Part shown: positions 51,374-60,644 of the stretch, in pieces | Position numbering within the stretch: the first letter of the stretch is position 1 | Layout of the letters: each line of letters opens with the position of its first letter | Origin: SPJN01 sp965229935 | GTDB taxonomy: Bacteria > Pseudomonadota > Alphaproteobacteria > SPJN01 | Reading direction: 5' to 3' | Assembly (NCBI GenBank): GCA_965229935.1 | Contig: CBDDKB010000002.1 | Span: 1,736,001-1,800,000, forward strand | Length of the DNA stretch: 64,000 nucleotides | Made by a program: the position numbers and the translations under genes | The notes under the pieces: model-generated | The model's database searches: none | What the model was told of the DNA's origin: nothing | Seen by the model: the letters and a program-made list of their open reading frames with translations, nothing else

Positions 51374-51473
51374 ATGGATCCCGGATATAGCTTCGCTATT
51401 CCGGGATGACGATATAGATTATTTCGCAAACCTACCGTCACCCCGGACAAGCGTTAGCGCGATCCGGGGTCCA
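51374..51473. repeat. family A half-elements in reversed order (copy 6)
   Basis: The second-type hairpin (CCCGGATATAGC with GCTATTCCGGG) comes first at 51380-51405, and the first-type hairpin (CCCCGGA...TCCGGGG) follows about 35 bases later, ending in GGGGTCC. The order is opposite to copies 1-5b, as if two neighbouring elements each lost a half. Confidence 0.7.
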
Positions 51474-51492
51474 TTGAAGCATCAACACGCCC

Positions 51493-51786
51493 ATGAACCC
51501 TTTCGTTTACATTGTTACCAACAATCGCAAGGGCACATTCTATGTCGGCGCAACCTCCAACCTACCCCATCGCACTGCACAGCATCGCACAGGGGCATTT
51601 GATGGCTTTTCCAAGCGGCACAACCTGACGAAACTCGTCTGGTTTGAAGCGCACGACACAATGGAAACAGCCATCACACGGGAGAAACAAATCAAACGTT
51701 GGCGACGGGACTGGAAGATTGAGTTGGTCGAAGACAACAATCCCGGCTGGCGCGACCTTTATTTCGATATCGCGGAACCGCAATGA
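51493..51786 (+). CDS. GIY-YIG nuclease-superfamily protein (UPF0213-like)
   Basis: A 97-residue single-domain protein with YIVTNNRKGTFYVGATSNL (the GIY-YIG pair as YIV and YVG), a conserved Arg in HRTAQHRTG and EKQIKRWRRDWKIELVEDNNPGW near the end. The usual C-terminal catalytic Glu appears to lie in the AITREKQIKRW helix. Small proteins of this kind are common and their role is unknown. It lies between a repeat and the EamA transporter gene, which it overlaps by four bases. Confidence 0.82.
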   Translation: MNPFVYIVTNNRKGTFYVGATSNLPHRTAQHRTGAFDGFSKRHNLTKLVWFEAHDTMETAITREKQIKRWRRDWKIELVEDNNPGWRDLYFDIAEPQ

Positions 51787-52649
51787 CCAACGAACTGATC
51801 GCGATCGGGCTTGTGCTTTTGTCCGCCCTGTTCAATGCAGGGATGAACAGTTTTCACATTCGCGCCCATGACAAGCTGGTATTCCGCAGCGTGCTGGCGC
51901 TGTGTTCAGGCTCATTATGTTTACCCATGCTGTTTTTTGTCGAGGTCCCAGCGGCGGGCCTGTGGGTGTTCTTGCTCGGCTCCACCGCTATTCACATGGG
52001 CTATCATATTGTGTTGGCGAACTCATACCGCTTTGCCGATCTATCCTTGGCGCACCCCCTAGCGCGGGGGATCGGCGCGGGCCTAACAGGGGTTGGTGCC
52101 TTTCTGACATTGAACGAGGCGATGACAGGCCTGCAATGGCTGGGCCTTGCCATGACGGGACTTGGCATTGTCGCCTTTGCCGTGGACGGGCGGATCGCAC
52201 GCGCCAACCCCAAAGGGATCATCTTCTCCCTCCTCACCGGGTTGTTCATCGCAGGCTACACGCTGGTTGATGCGACAGGCGTGCGCAGCGCGGCAGATGT
52301 GGGGCAGGCCGCGCTCTCCTACATTATGTGGTTCATGGTTTTGGAAGGGTTCGGCGGCTTCCTCACCATTTTTGTCTGGGCAGGCCCGCGCAAATATATT
52401 GCCGCTGCCAGAATGGATTTTAGGGGCGCGTTTGCCGCCGCCGTGGGGGCCGTCATCACCTATACGCTGGCATTGTTTGCCTATACTTTTTCGGACAATA
52501 CAGCCCCCTTGGCTGCGTTACGGGAAAGCTCCGCCATTTTCACGGCCATTATCGGGACGGTGTTTCTGGGTGAAGGGTTTGGTAAGCGGCGGGTCATTGC
52601 GGCCATTGTGGTCGTAACAGGGCTGGTCCTGATGCAACGTTTGGGGTAA
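51783..52649 (+). CDS. EamA/DMT-family transporter
   Basis: A 288-residue membrane protein with about ten hydrophobic helices arranged as two EamA repeats, each ending in a short positive loop. GGLSLAHPLARG-like and ALRESSAIFTAIIGTVFLGEGFGKRR are typical. The substrate cannot be predicted; the family exports amino acids or metabolites. It starts inside the end of the nuclease gene (ATGA) and is followed after nine bases by yciB. Confidence 0.84.
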   Translation: MTNELIAIGLVLLSALFNAGMNSFHIRAHDKLVFRSVLALCSGSLCLPMLFFVEVPAAGLWVFLLGSTAIHMGYHIVLANSYRFADLSLAHPLARGIGAGLTGVGAFLTLNEAMTGLQWLGLAMTGLGIVAFAVDGRIARANPKGIIFSLLTGLFIAGYTLVDATGVRSAADVGQAALSYIMWFMVLEGFGGFLTIFVWAGPRKYIAAARMDFRGAFAAAVGAVITYTLALFAYTFSDNTAPLAALRESSAIFTAIIGTVFLGEGFGKRRVIAAIVVVTGLVLMQRLG

Positions 52650-52658
52650 ATCTCAGCT

Positions 52659-53234
52659 ATGACTACTGCACAAACCCGCACACTGACCAACGGCCAAAAA
52701 CAGGCGATAGATTTCGCCCCTTTGCTGGTCTTTTTCGTCACCAATTATTTTTGGGGCCTGATGCCTGCAACGGGCGCGATCATGGTCACCACCACCATTG
52801 CCATCGCCATATCATGGTTTGTGGCACGGCACATTCCGATGATGCCGCTTGTCTCTGCCATATTGCTGATGATTTTCGGCGGGCTGACGCTGATTTTCGA
52901 TAATGATATTTTCATCAAGATGAAGCCCAGCATCGTCTATGTGATGATGGCGATTGCCTTAGCCATCGGGCTTTATACCGGGCGCAACTTTTTGGGCAAG
53001 GTCATGGGCGGAGTGTTCAGTCTGACCGATCAGGGCTGGCATATTCTGACCCTGCGCTGGATTGCGTTCTTTGTCTTTGCTGCCTTGTTGAACGAAGTGA
53101 TCTGGCGGACCCAACCGACCGATGTGTGGGTCAGCTTTAAAGTCTTTGGCTTTTTACCGCTGACCTTTGTTTTTGCAGCGTTCCAAGCCCCTCTTCTGAA
53201 CAAACATGGCATTAAGGCCGACACTGATGACTGA
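52659..53234 (+). CDS. yciB: inner-membrane septation protein YciB/IspA family
   Basis: A 191-residue protein with five to six membrane helices and the YciB signature TDQGWHILTLRWIAFFVFAAL followed by LNEVIWR. It is linked to envelope synthesis and cell-length control in other bacteria. Its C-terminus is overlapped by eight bases by the FkbM gene. Confidence 0.9.
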   Translation: MTTAQTRTLTNGQKQAIDFAPLLVFFVTNYFWGLMPATGAIMVTTTIAIAISWFVARHIPMMPLVSAILLMIFGGLTLIFDNDIFIKMKPSIVYVMMAIALAIGLYTGRNFLGKVMGGVFSLTDQGWHILTLRWIAFFVFAALLNEVIWRTQPTDVWVSFKVFGFLPLTFVFAAFQAPLLNKHGIKADTDD

Positions 53235-54054
53235 CCGTTCTATCGATCCATTCGGCACCTATGAACCGGACGAAAAAATCAAGCGCCTGATGTCGCGCGT
53301 GCGCAGCTTTCCCACCAATTGGGCTGGCAAGCGGCTGGCATTTTTTATGCGGCGGCGCGGGCTGAACCAGCTAACCGCCCCGGTTGATACGGTTGTGATT
53401 GGGTTGAAGCTCAGGCTCTACCCCTTTGATAATCTGTGCGAGAAGCGGGTTATGTTCACCCCTGACCTGTTTGACAAGCAGGAGCGCAGCTTCCTTGCCG
53501 AACAGGCGCGCAAGGCAAAGGACGGGTTCTACTTTGTCGATATTGGCGCGAATGTCGGGCTTTATTCCCTGTGGGTTGCCTCAAAATCCAAAAGCGTCAA
53601 AGTGCTGGCGTTTGAGCCGCAACAGGCGGTCTATGACCGGTTGATGGATAATATCACGCTCAACCAATTTGACGGGCAGATCACCCCTTTGAAGATGGCT
53701 GTGTCAGACAATGACGGCATGTTAGAGCTTGCCATCGACGCCAAGAATAAGGGTGCCAGCGGCAAGTCCGCCGATCAGGTCGGTACGGAACAAGTGCCTA
53801 TGCGGCCCCTGTTGGCTGTGTTGCAGGAGCATAAATGGCCGCGCATTGATGCGTTGAAAATCGACATCGAAGGCGCCGAAGATATTGCCCTTGCCCCCTT
53901 CTTTGAAACCGCGCCTGATAAGTTGCTGCCACGCTATATCATCATGGAATGGGCCCCTGAAAGATGGGACCGCGATTTGGGCGGGCTGATGGACAAGGCG
54001 GGCTATAAAGTCAAAGTCGACACCCACATGAACAAGATTTACGAGCGGGCCTAA
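53227..54054 (+). CDS. FkbM-family methyltransferase
   Basis: About 275 residues. A Rossmann methyltransferase core begins with FVDIGANVGLYSLWVA near residue 105, continues with VLAFEPQQAVYDRL and ends with ALKIDIEGAEDIALAPF, the FkbM pattern. Members O-methylate sugars, polyketides or lipids; the substrate here is unknown. ATG 53227 overlaps the end of yciB; a frame 21 bases longer is less likely. Confidence 0.84.
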   Translation: MTDRSIDPFGTYEPDEKIKRLMSRVRSFPTNWAGKRLAFFMRRRGLNQLTAPVDTVVIGLKLRLYPFDNLCEKRVMFTPDLFDKQERSFLAEQARKAKDGFYFVDIGANVGLYSLWVASKSKSVKVLAFEPQQAVYDRLMDNITLNQFDGQITPLKMAVSDNDGMLELAIDAKNKGASGKSADQVGTEQVPMRPLLAVLQEHKWPRIDALKIDIEGAEDIALAPFFETAPDKLLPRYIIMEWAPERWDRDLGGLMDKAGYKVKVDTHMNKIYERA

Positions 54055-54124
54055 CGGCCCTTGACCTTGCCACCAAAACAACCCACAAGGGAATGAACTG
54101 ACAAACGTTTTTTTGGGGGAGACT

Positions 54125-54901
54125 ATGCGGATCATTCTCAGCCCCTTAGCGCTTTTGGCTTTGGCTGCCTGTTCAACGGGGCCAGCATTTCAAACTCAAA
54201 CCGCAGCCGTTCAAACGATCGGTTTTCCAGCTTTACATCAAGTGACGACAGCACCAGCACATGAAGCGATGATTGCGTACGGGAAAAAGGGCAGCACCGC
54301 TAAGTCGCTAGAAGTCACCCACCCCACCACATTCGGCGTGTCAGAAGGCGAAAAGAAAGCGATTCCTTTTGTCGGCACCTGTGGCCGCACTATAAAACAA
54401 GGCTCCTATCCATTGGCTAAGGTTTGGGACGGCAAATTGCCAAACTTCGTGCCACAAGGGCGTTATGAATGCTACGGCCCTTTCAACTCGCAATTCACGA
54501 ACGCGGACGGGGGGTCAAGCTTTCTTGGCGGCTGTTTCGGAAACCCCGACAATCTATATGTTTGCACCGACGAAACTCATTATTTTGCAAGCTTTGTCGA
54601 TTTCGCTCTTATAGGACGAAACATTGAGTTGAAGCAAAGTGCAGCCAATCTTGCTATCGTCTCATCAACAACCGGAATGGGGTCAAACACTGTAAAAGAA
54701 TTTCGCTACATCAAACGTAACGGCAACATCTTCTATTTCACCTATCGTGAATATGATGACTACCCGCACCATGTTGTGACAGAGGCGCAGTATCAATATG
54801 ATCTGTCCGCCACAAATGTGATCGCGTTCGGCAACATGCGGGCGCAGATCACCAACGCCAACGACAATCAGATCGAGTTCACGCTGCTCAGCAATTTCTG
54901 A
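54125..54901 (+). CDS. hypothetical lipoprotein
   Basis: 258 residues with a short signal peptide and lipobox LAAC near residue 15, so probably lipid-anchored in the envelope. The mature part is rich in Tyr, Phe, Thr and Asn, with pairs of Cys around TCGRTIK, YECYGPF and GGCFGNPDNLYVCTDE that could form disulfides. No family was recognised. GGGGGAG lies before ATG 54125. Composition is slightly AT-richer than its neighbours. Confidence 0.68.
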   Translation: MRIILSPLALLALAACSTGPAFQTQTAAVQTIGFPALHQVTTAPAHEAMIAYGKKGSTAKSLEVTHPTTFGVSEGEKKAIPFVGTCGRTIKQGSYPLAKVWDGKLPNFVPQGRYECYGPFNSQFTNADGGSSFLGGCFGNPDNLYVCTDETHYFASFVDFALIGRNIELKQSAANLAIVSSTTGMGSNTVKEFRYIKRNGNIFYFTYREYDDYPHHVVTEAQYQYDLSATNVIAFGNMRAQITNANDNQIEFTLLSNF

Positions 54902-54918
54902 CCAGCCAGTCGATCAAA

Positions 54919-55527
54919 CTAGTCACGCTTTTTAAAGAAATTGCCCCAATCGCCTTCCGGATTGGTGAAGGGGGCAAATTCTGTCTGCCCCCACACGGTG
55001 CGATATTGTTCGAGCGCCCATAGGGCCGAGGGGAACGCAAGTTCGTCCCACGGGATATCGTCCCAATCGAACAGGCGCACCTCAAGGCTTTCTTCACCCG
55101 CAGAAAAGTCCGGCGCGCCTTTGAACCGCGCCTTATACATGAGCTGCACCTGAGAAATTCGGGGAATGGAATAGACTGCCAATAGCTGCTCAATCTCAAG
55201 CTCTGCATTGGCTTCTTCGCGCGCCTCACGCAAGGCGCCATGTTCGGCGCTTTCGCCTTCTTCCATAAAGCCTGCAGGCAGGGTCCAGAAGCCCAAGCGC
55301 GGTTCGATCGACCGTTTGCACAACAACACTTTGTCATCATGAACGCACACAACGCCCGCAACAATTTTCGGGTTCTGATAATTCACGAACCCGCAATCAT
55401 TACAAATCAGCCGTTCGCGATTATCACCCGCTGGAACAGATTTTGAGAATGAGCCATCATAAAGCATCGGGTTGGTGATACCCGGCTTATGCTCATGCTT
55501 CTTTTTTGTGCTGTCGTCGTTTGCCAT
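54919..55527 (-). CDS. Nudix hydrolase with N-terminal half zinc ribbon
   Basis: 202 residues. CNDCGFVNYQNPKIVAGVV is a short zinc-ribbon remnant, and the Nudix box is GFMEEGESAEHGALREAREEA. This layout resembles the Nudix proteins of the NudC/ADP-ribose group; the nucleotide diphosphate substrate is unknown. Its start lies two bases after the ccmI stop, so it is co-transcribed with the ccm operon. Confidence 0.87.
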   Translation of the reverse strand: MANDDSTKKKHEHKPGITNPMLYDGSFSKSVPAGDNRERLICNDCGFVNYQNPKIVAGVVCVHDDKVLLCKRSIEPRLGFWTLPAGFMEEGESAEHGALREAREEANAELEIEQLLAVYSIPRISQVQLMYKARFKGAPDFSAGEESLEVRLFDWDDIPWDELAFPSALWALEQYRTVWGQTEFAPFTNPEGDWGNFFKKRD

Positions 55528-55529
55528 AG

Positions 55530-56948
55530 CTAATCTTGCAAATCTTTTAAGGCCGCTTCAACCCCTTCACGCACGGGAGCTTGGGGCGGCAAGGCATCCA
55601 GCACCATTTGAAGGTCAGCCCGCGCCGCACGCTTGTCACCGCGAGAGGCATGGCCAAGCCCGCGATAATAAAGCGCCTGCAGGTTTGACGGATCAAGCTC
55701 CAGCGCCTTGTCAAAGGCGGCCATCGCCGCATCCGGCACACGGTCATTGCCTGTCGCATTGATCAGGGCTTCGCCATAGGCAGTTTGGGCTGCACTATCG
55801 TTGGGCTTTAACCGCGCGATATTTTTCGCCGCCTCGACATAACCTTCAATATCGCCCAACACTTTGTAGGCGCGCGCGAGGCGCGTCCAGCCATCAAGAT
55901 CGTCCGGTTCATCCTGCAACCGTTCGGCAAGCCCGGCAACCATGCCTTGGATCATGCCCATACGATCATCGGCTGACATATCCTTGGCAGCCTCCATATC
56001 CTCTCGCGTGGGCCCCGGCGCACCATTTGCGGCGGGCGCATCTGCTGACGACCCAGTAGAGGGTGCGGACTGGCGGGCATTACGGCGTGCTTCTGCGACG
56101 CGCTGCACCAACTTCTCAGGCAATGGCTTGCCAGAGGCTGTCGCCACCTCGTCCAGCCGCGCCACAAGTTGGCCCATCCACGGGGCGTCATCGGCAGTGT
56201 CGTTATAAAGTGCGACGAAAGCATCATAGGCCTCAACCATGCGGCCCTGCTGGAAGGCATAAAGCGCAAGGTAATAGCGGCTGCCCGGATGTTTCGGATC
56301 AATCAGCGCTGCATCGGCAAACAAGCCACGGGCCCGTTCGGTCACGGTGCCGCCTGCAGCAAACACCAATGCCTCGCCCGCGCCCATCAAGGGTTCAGGA
56401 TCACCTGGCGCGCGCGTTGCGGCCTGTTCAAACGCATCTGCGGCATCTGCATGGCGACCCAATTGCAAATATGTCCGCGCCAGCAACATCCACCCTTCGG
56501 CAGGGGCGTCTTCGCCCTGTTCGCGCAACTTATCGTGTAACTGCCCGGCCAGCTCAGCCAACGGGCCTGCATCTTCGCCCGCGATTGATTGCCCGGAGGG
56601 TGCCGTAGGCCGCGCGACGGAGGCTATGGGCCGCCCATCAAGCTGCGGGACGCCGATCATGGCATAAAGGGTAAAGCCGCCGCCCAGCATGACAAAAATG
56701 ACAAAGGCTGCAACCGCACCCAATGCGCCCTTTGACAGGGGCTTATCGGTACCCGCGGTATCGGCAGCAGCGGCGGCAAGGACGCGTGCCTCAATCTCGG
56801 CGCGTTCTTCGTCTGTTTGGGCCGCTGCCATCGCATCGCGATAGACCGCCAACGCATCGGCGGCGGCGCTGTCACCCGACCGGAAAAAGGGCCACAACAG
56901 AATGACCAGCACAAACGCGACGGCGAGAAAAAAGCCGATCCAAATCAT
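55530..56948 (-). CDS. ccmI: cytochrome c biogenesis protein CcmI
   Basis: A 472-residue protein. Two hydrophobic helices in the first ~100 residues bracket a cytoplasmic loop; the rest is periplasmic with TPR repeats that bind apocytochrome c C-termini and pass them to CcmFH. A low-complexity Pro/Ala/Gly linker with ARPTAPSGQS and APAANGAPG precedes and splits the TPR regions. It overlaps ccmH by four bases and closes the ccm set before the Nudix gene. Confidence 0.93.
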   Translation of the reverse strand: MIWIGFFLAVAFVLVILLWPFFRSGDSAAADALAVYRDAMAAAQTDEERAEIEARVLAAAAADTAGTDKPLSKGALGAVAAFVIFVMLGGGFTLYAMIGVPQLDGRPIASVARPTAPSGQSIAGEDAGPLAELAGQLHDKLREQGEDAPAEGWMLLARTYLQLGRHADAADAFEQAATRAPGDPEPLMGAGEALVFAAGGTVTERARGLFADAALIDPKHPGSRYYLALYAFQQGRMVEAYDAFVALYNDTADDAPWMGQLVARLDEVATASGKPLPEKLVQRVAEARRNARQSAPSTGSSADAPAANGAPGPTREDMEAAKDMSADDRMGMIQGMVAGLAERLQDEPDDLDGWTRLARAYKVLGDIEGYVEAAKNIARLKPNDSAAQTAYGEALINATGNDRVPDAAMAAFDKALELDPSNLQALYYRGLGHASRGDKRAARADLQMVLDALPPQAPVREGVEAALKDLQD

Positions 56949-57433
56949 TCATCATTCCCTTTTAACAATGCCATCGCCCGTGCCTTGTCTTCATCTGACA
57001 GGGTGGTTTCAACCTTGGTGCCTTCTGCAGCACGGCGGCGCATCACAAAATAAATCGCCACAAGCCCCAACAGAACAAGGGCCAAAGGCCCCAGCCACAG
57101 GGCATAGGTGCGCTCTGAGACAGGCGGGCTCATCAACACCCAATCGCCATAACGGGCAACCATATAGGCGCGCACCTCGTCCCCGGTGTCGCCAGCAGCC
57201 ACACGTTCGCGCACAACGGCGCGCAAATCCTTGGCCAAGTCTGCGTTGGAATCTTCAATCGACTGGTTCTGACAAACAAGGCAACGCAGCGTCTTTGAAA
57301 TTTCCTGCACCTGTTGTTCCAGCGCCGGGTCATCCAAACGATTTTCATCAACCGCAACTGCACCCGCGCTGATGGGCAGCGCAAACAAGGGCAGCATCAC
57401 CAAAGCTGCAAGCACTGAACGCAAATTGCTCAT
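56945..57433 (-). CDS. ccmH: cytochrome c biogenesis protein CcmH
   Basis: A 162-residue protein with a signal peptide, the redox pair LRCLVCQNQSIEDSNA near residue 45 and a C-terminal membrane helix followed by RRRAAEG. It reduces the haem-binding thiols of apocytochrome c. It overlaps ccmG upstream and ccmI downstream by four bases each. Confidence 0.96.
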   Translation of the reverse strand: MSNLRSVLAALVMLPLFALPISAGAVAVDENRLDDPALEQQVQEISKTLRCLVCQNQSIEDSNADLAKDLRAVVRERVAAGDTGDEVRAYMVARYGDWVLMSPPVSERTYALWLGPLALVLLGLVAIYFVMRRRAAEGTKVETTLSDEDKARAMALLKGNDE

Positions 57434-57996
57434 TCGCCTTGTACCCCCTTAATAAAGGGCAACAGCTTTTCATCTATATCCGCATCGGTCAGCGGCCCGA
57501 TATGTTTATAAAGGATGGTCCCGTCGCCCGACACGATGAAGGTTTCAGGCACGCCATAAACCCCCCAATCAATCCCGGCACGGCCCGATGCATCAACACC
57601 GACACGCGCGAAAGGGTCGCCAAGTTCATCCAAAAAGGCGCGGGCCTGTTCGGGGCGATCCTTATAGTTCAGACCATGAACGGGAACGCCGCTTTGTGCG
57701 CCCAGCCGCTTTAATAAGGGATGTTCCACCCGGCAGGGCACACACCAACTGGCCCAAACATTCACAATCGACAGGTCGCCCGCCTGCAAATCAGCGGTGC
57801 TGAGGCCACTGTCAGCAGCCCGGCCTGTTAAAGGCGGCAGATCAAATTGCGGGACCGGCTTGTCAATCAGGGCAGAGGGGATTTCCTTTGGGTTAAGGCT
57901 TAACCCCACATAAAGCGCACTGGCCAGCAGCGCAAACATCGCCAAGGGCACGAACCGCATCAACCGGGCGCGCCACACAGAACTTTGATCACTCAT
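57430..57996 (-). CDS. ccmG: thiol:disulfide interchange protein CcmG/DsbE
   Basis: A 188-residue thioredoxin-fold protein with an N-terminal membrane helix and active site WASWCVPCRVEHP. The GVYGVPETFIV segment carries the cis-Pro. It keeps CcmH and apocytochrome thiols reduced on the periplasmic side. Four-base overlaps with ccmF and ccmH indicate tight coupling. Confidence 0.96.
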   Translation of the reverse strand: MSDQSSVWRARLMRFVPLAMFALLASALYVGLSLNPKEIPSALIDKPVPQFDLPPLTGRAADSGLSTADLQAGDLSIVNVWASWCVPCRVEHPLLKRLGAQSGVPVHGLNYKDRPEQARAFLDELGDPFARVGVDASGRAGIDWGVYGVPETFIVSGDGTILYKHIGPLTDADIDEKLLPFIKGVQGE

Positions 57997-59972
57997 GCAG
58001 CGGCCTCATTCCCTTTGGGTTTTGTGGCCTGACGGGGCCTGCGCGCAAAGCTGCGCGACAGGGACAATAGCCCGCCAAGGGCCATCAAGCCTGACCCGGC
58101 CCAGATCCAAGGCACCAAGGGCTTAACATAAACACGAACGGCAAAGCCCTGTTGGTGATTGCCCTCTCCCACCACGGCGAACAGGTCGCGCAGGGGATGG
58201 GTGCGGATCGCCGCTTCGGTCGTTGTCTGTACCGGGTCACGATAGTGACGCATTTCGGGGCGGAAAGGTTTTGTCCATTCAGCCTCACCAGCAGTATTGC
58301 GTTTCGTGACCATCAAGGTGCCCTGTTGGGCGCGATAGTTCGGCCCCGGCACCATAGCCACGCCTTCAAGCGCGAACTCATATTGGCCCAGCGTTACCTT
58401 ATCGCCCACCTTCATGATGCCCTGCTGTTCCTGTGACCAGCCGGTATTGCCGACAACCCCCAGAATAACGAGGCCAAAGCCGAGATGGGCCAAACTCATG
58501 CCGTGGACGGAGCGGGGCAAATTCGTGAAGCTGCCGCGCAACAACCCGGTGCGGCGCAACCAATCAAGCCCAGTGCCTGCGATCACCCACATGCCGATGC
58601 CAACCCCGGCAAGGCCCCACCAAGGTGCGTGGGTCGTAAAGATCAGCGTGGCAAAAACAGTCAGGGCCGCAATGGCAAAGATCAGCCCCAGCCTGCCGCC
58701 CATGCCAGCCAACTGGTCAGACCGCCAGCGCAGCCACGGCCCAATGGCCATCGCCAAGGATAGCGGCACCATGATCGGCAACACTGTCGCGTTAAAGAAG
58801 GGCGGGCCAACGGTAATCTTCTCACCCGTCAGGGCATCAAGAAATAGGGGGTAGAGCGTGCCGAGCAGAACCGTGCCCGCAGCACTGACCAAGAACCAGT
58901 TATTGATCAGCAAGGCCCCTTCCCGGCTGATCGGGGCGAACAATCCAACAGGGTCAAGCTTGCCCGCGCGCAGCGCATAGAGGGTGAGGGAGCCGCCGAC
59001 AACAAACACCAAAAAGCCCAGAATAAAGGCACCGCGCGCCGGGTCCGTCGCAAAGGCATGAACAGATGTCAGCACGCCTGAGCGGACCAAGAATGTGCCT
59101 AACAAGGAAAGTGAGAATGTGGCTATCGCCAGCAGGATGGTCCAGCGTTTCAAACTGTCCCTGCGTTCCACCACAATCACCGAATGAAGCAAGGCCGTGC
59201 CCATCAACCATGGCAGCAGGCTGGCATTTTCAACCGGGTCCCAGAACCAAAAACCGCCCCAACCCAATTCGTAATAGGCCCACCAACTGCCAAGCGCGAT
59301 GCCGATGGTCAGGAAAATCCACGCCGCCAATGTCCACGGCTTGACCCAACGGGCCCAGGCCGCATCGACCTTCCCCTCGATCAAGGCACCGATGGCAAAT
59401 GAAAAGGCGATGGAAAAACCGACATAGCCCAGATATAGAAATGGCGGATGAAAGGCGAGACCGGGGTCCTGCAATAGCGGGTTTAGACCCATCCCCTCAA
59501 TCGGGGCAGGGTCCAGCCGCGCAAACGGGTTTGAGGTAAAGATCGTAAAGCTTAAGAAGCCCACCGCGACCATGGCCTGAACCGACAAAACGCGGGCACG
59601 CAGGCTTAACGGTAATGATTGACCGAACAGGGCAACAGCAGCCCCGAACAGGGTCAGGATCATGATCCACAACACAAGGCTGCCTTCATGATTGCCCCAA
59701 ACGCCGCTGATTTTATACAGCATGGGTTTTAGGGTGTGGGAGTTATTGGCAACGGTTTCGACGGAAAAATCACTGACCACAAAGGCGTGGGTCAACACCC
59801 CGAACGCACCCGCGATCATAATGCCCTGCACCAGTGCCCCTGAATCGGCAAAGCGCATCAGCCGCGCATCGCCGCGCACCGCCCCCCATTGGGGGATGAT
59901 CGCAGACAAGATCGCTGTGATCAGGGCAAGACATAAAAAGACTGTGCCGATTTCAGGCAGTAATCCGGTCAT
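57993..59972 (-). CDS. ccmF: haem lyase CcmF
   Basis: A 659-residue polytopic membrane protein. WGNHEGSLVLW and the WWD-type segment WGGFWFWDPVENASLLPWL are the haem-handling signatures; about a dozen or more hydrophobic segments are present. It attaches haem from CcmE to apocytochrome c with CcmH and CcmI. It overlaps ccmE by four bases. Confidence 0.97.
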   Translation of the reverse strand: MTGLLPEIGTVFLCLALITAILSAIIPQWGAVRGDARLMRFADSGALVQGIMIAGAFGVLTHAFVVSDFSVETVANNSHTLKPMLYKISGVWGNHEGSLVLWIMILTLFGAAVALFGQSLPLSLRARVLSVQAMVAVGFLSFTIFTSNPFARLDPAPIEGMGLNPLLQDPGLAFHPPFLYLGYVGFSIAFSFAIGALIEGKVDAAWARWVKPWTLAAWIFLTIGIALGSWWAYYELGWGGFWFWDPVENASLLPWLMGTALLHSVIVVERRDSLKRWTILLAIATFSLSLLGTFLVRSGVLTSVHAFATDPARGAFILGFLVFVVGGSLTLYALRAGKLDPVGLFAPISREGALLINNWFLVSAAGTVLLGTLYPLFLDALTGEKITVGPPFFNATVLPIMVPLSLAMAIGPWLRWRSDQLAGMGGRLGLIFAIAALTVFATLIFTTHAPWWGLAGVGIGMWVIAGTGLDWLRRTGLLRGSFTNLPRSVHGMSLAHLGFGLVILGVVGNTGWSQEQQGIMKVGDKVTLGQYEFALEGVAMVPGPNYRAQQGTLMVTKRNTAGEAEWTKPFRPEMRHYRDPVQTTTEAAIRTHPLRDLFAVVGEGNHQQGFAVRVYVKPLVPWIWAGSGLMALGGLLSLSRSFARRPRQATKPKGNEAAA

Positions 59973-60484
59973 TCGCCATACCCTTTATAGTTCTCGCTGC
60001 CATAGCTTTCGTAACTGTCGTTATTTTTCACGCTATCATCAATCAGGGTTTCATCAGCCTTCCACTTGCCCTGTTCCTTCAGGGCGTCGGCAACTTCCTT
60101 GGGCATGTATTTTTCATCATGCTTGGCAAGGACTTTTGTCGCGTGGAATTGACCGTCGCTCAAAAAGCTGCCCTCGGCCACAACGCCTTGTCCTTCGCGG
60201 AACAGGTCGGGCAATAGGCCATTATAATGAACGGTCACGCTTTCGTTCAGGTCGGTGACGATAAAGCTGACATCCAGCCCCTCGCCCTTATCGACGCTGC
60301 CTTCTTCGACCAGGCCGCCGACGCGGATTTGCGCGCCGGGATTAATCGCCTTTTCCTTTAATTCCGTCGGGGAATAGAAATAGACCAGTGAATCGCCAAG
60401 GGCGCTTAGGATCAATATTGTTGCCAGCGCCAGAACGCCGATGCCGCCAACCAAAAACCATGTCCGTTGTTGTTTGCGTGTCAT
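59969..60484 (-). CDS. ccmE: haem chaperone CcmE
   Basis: A 171-residue protein with an N-terminal membrane helix and a periplasmic beta barrel. The His in FHATKVLAKHDEKYMPKE near residue 120 binds haem covalently. The C-terminal tail repeats Tyr/Gly/Glu (YGSENYKGYGE). It overlaps ccmD by four bases (ATGA). Confidence 0.97.
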   Translation of the reverse strand: MTRKQQRTWFLVGGIGVLALATILILSALGDSLVYFYSPTELKEKAINPGAQIRVGGLVEEGSVDKGEGLDVSFIVTDLNESVTVHYNGLLPDLFREGQGVVAEGSFLSDGQFHATKVLAKHDEKYMPKEVADALKEQGKWKADETLIDDSVKNNDSYESYGSENYKGYGE

Positions 60485-60642
60485 GATGATTGATCCTCAC
60501 CCTTTAAACTATGTTCAAGCGCGCGCAGGCTTTTGGCGCGGACGATCCACATCACCCCACACAATGCCAACGCGACCCCATAAACGGGCCAGATAAAATC
60601 GGCATAGCCATCCATTGCCAAAAAGCTAGACAGGTCTTCCAA
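60481..60642 (-). CDS. ccmD: haem exporter protein CcmD (TTG start)
   Basis: A 53-residue frame beginning MEDLSSFLAMDGYADFIWP from TTG 60642. One membrane helix (FIWPVYGVALALCGVMWIV) is followed by RAKSLRALEHS, which matches the small CcmD subunit in size and layout. GGAGGGAG inside the end of ccmC supports the TTG start, two bases after the ccmC stop. CcmD helps CcmE leave the CcmABC complex. Confidence 0.88.
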   Translation of the reverse strand: MEDLSSFLAMDGYADFIWPVYGVALALCGVMWIVRAKSLRALEHSLKGEDQSS

Positions 60643-60644
60643 AT

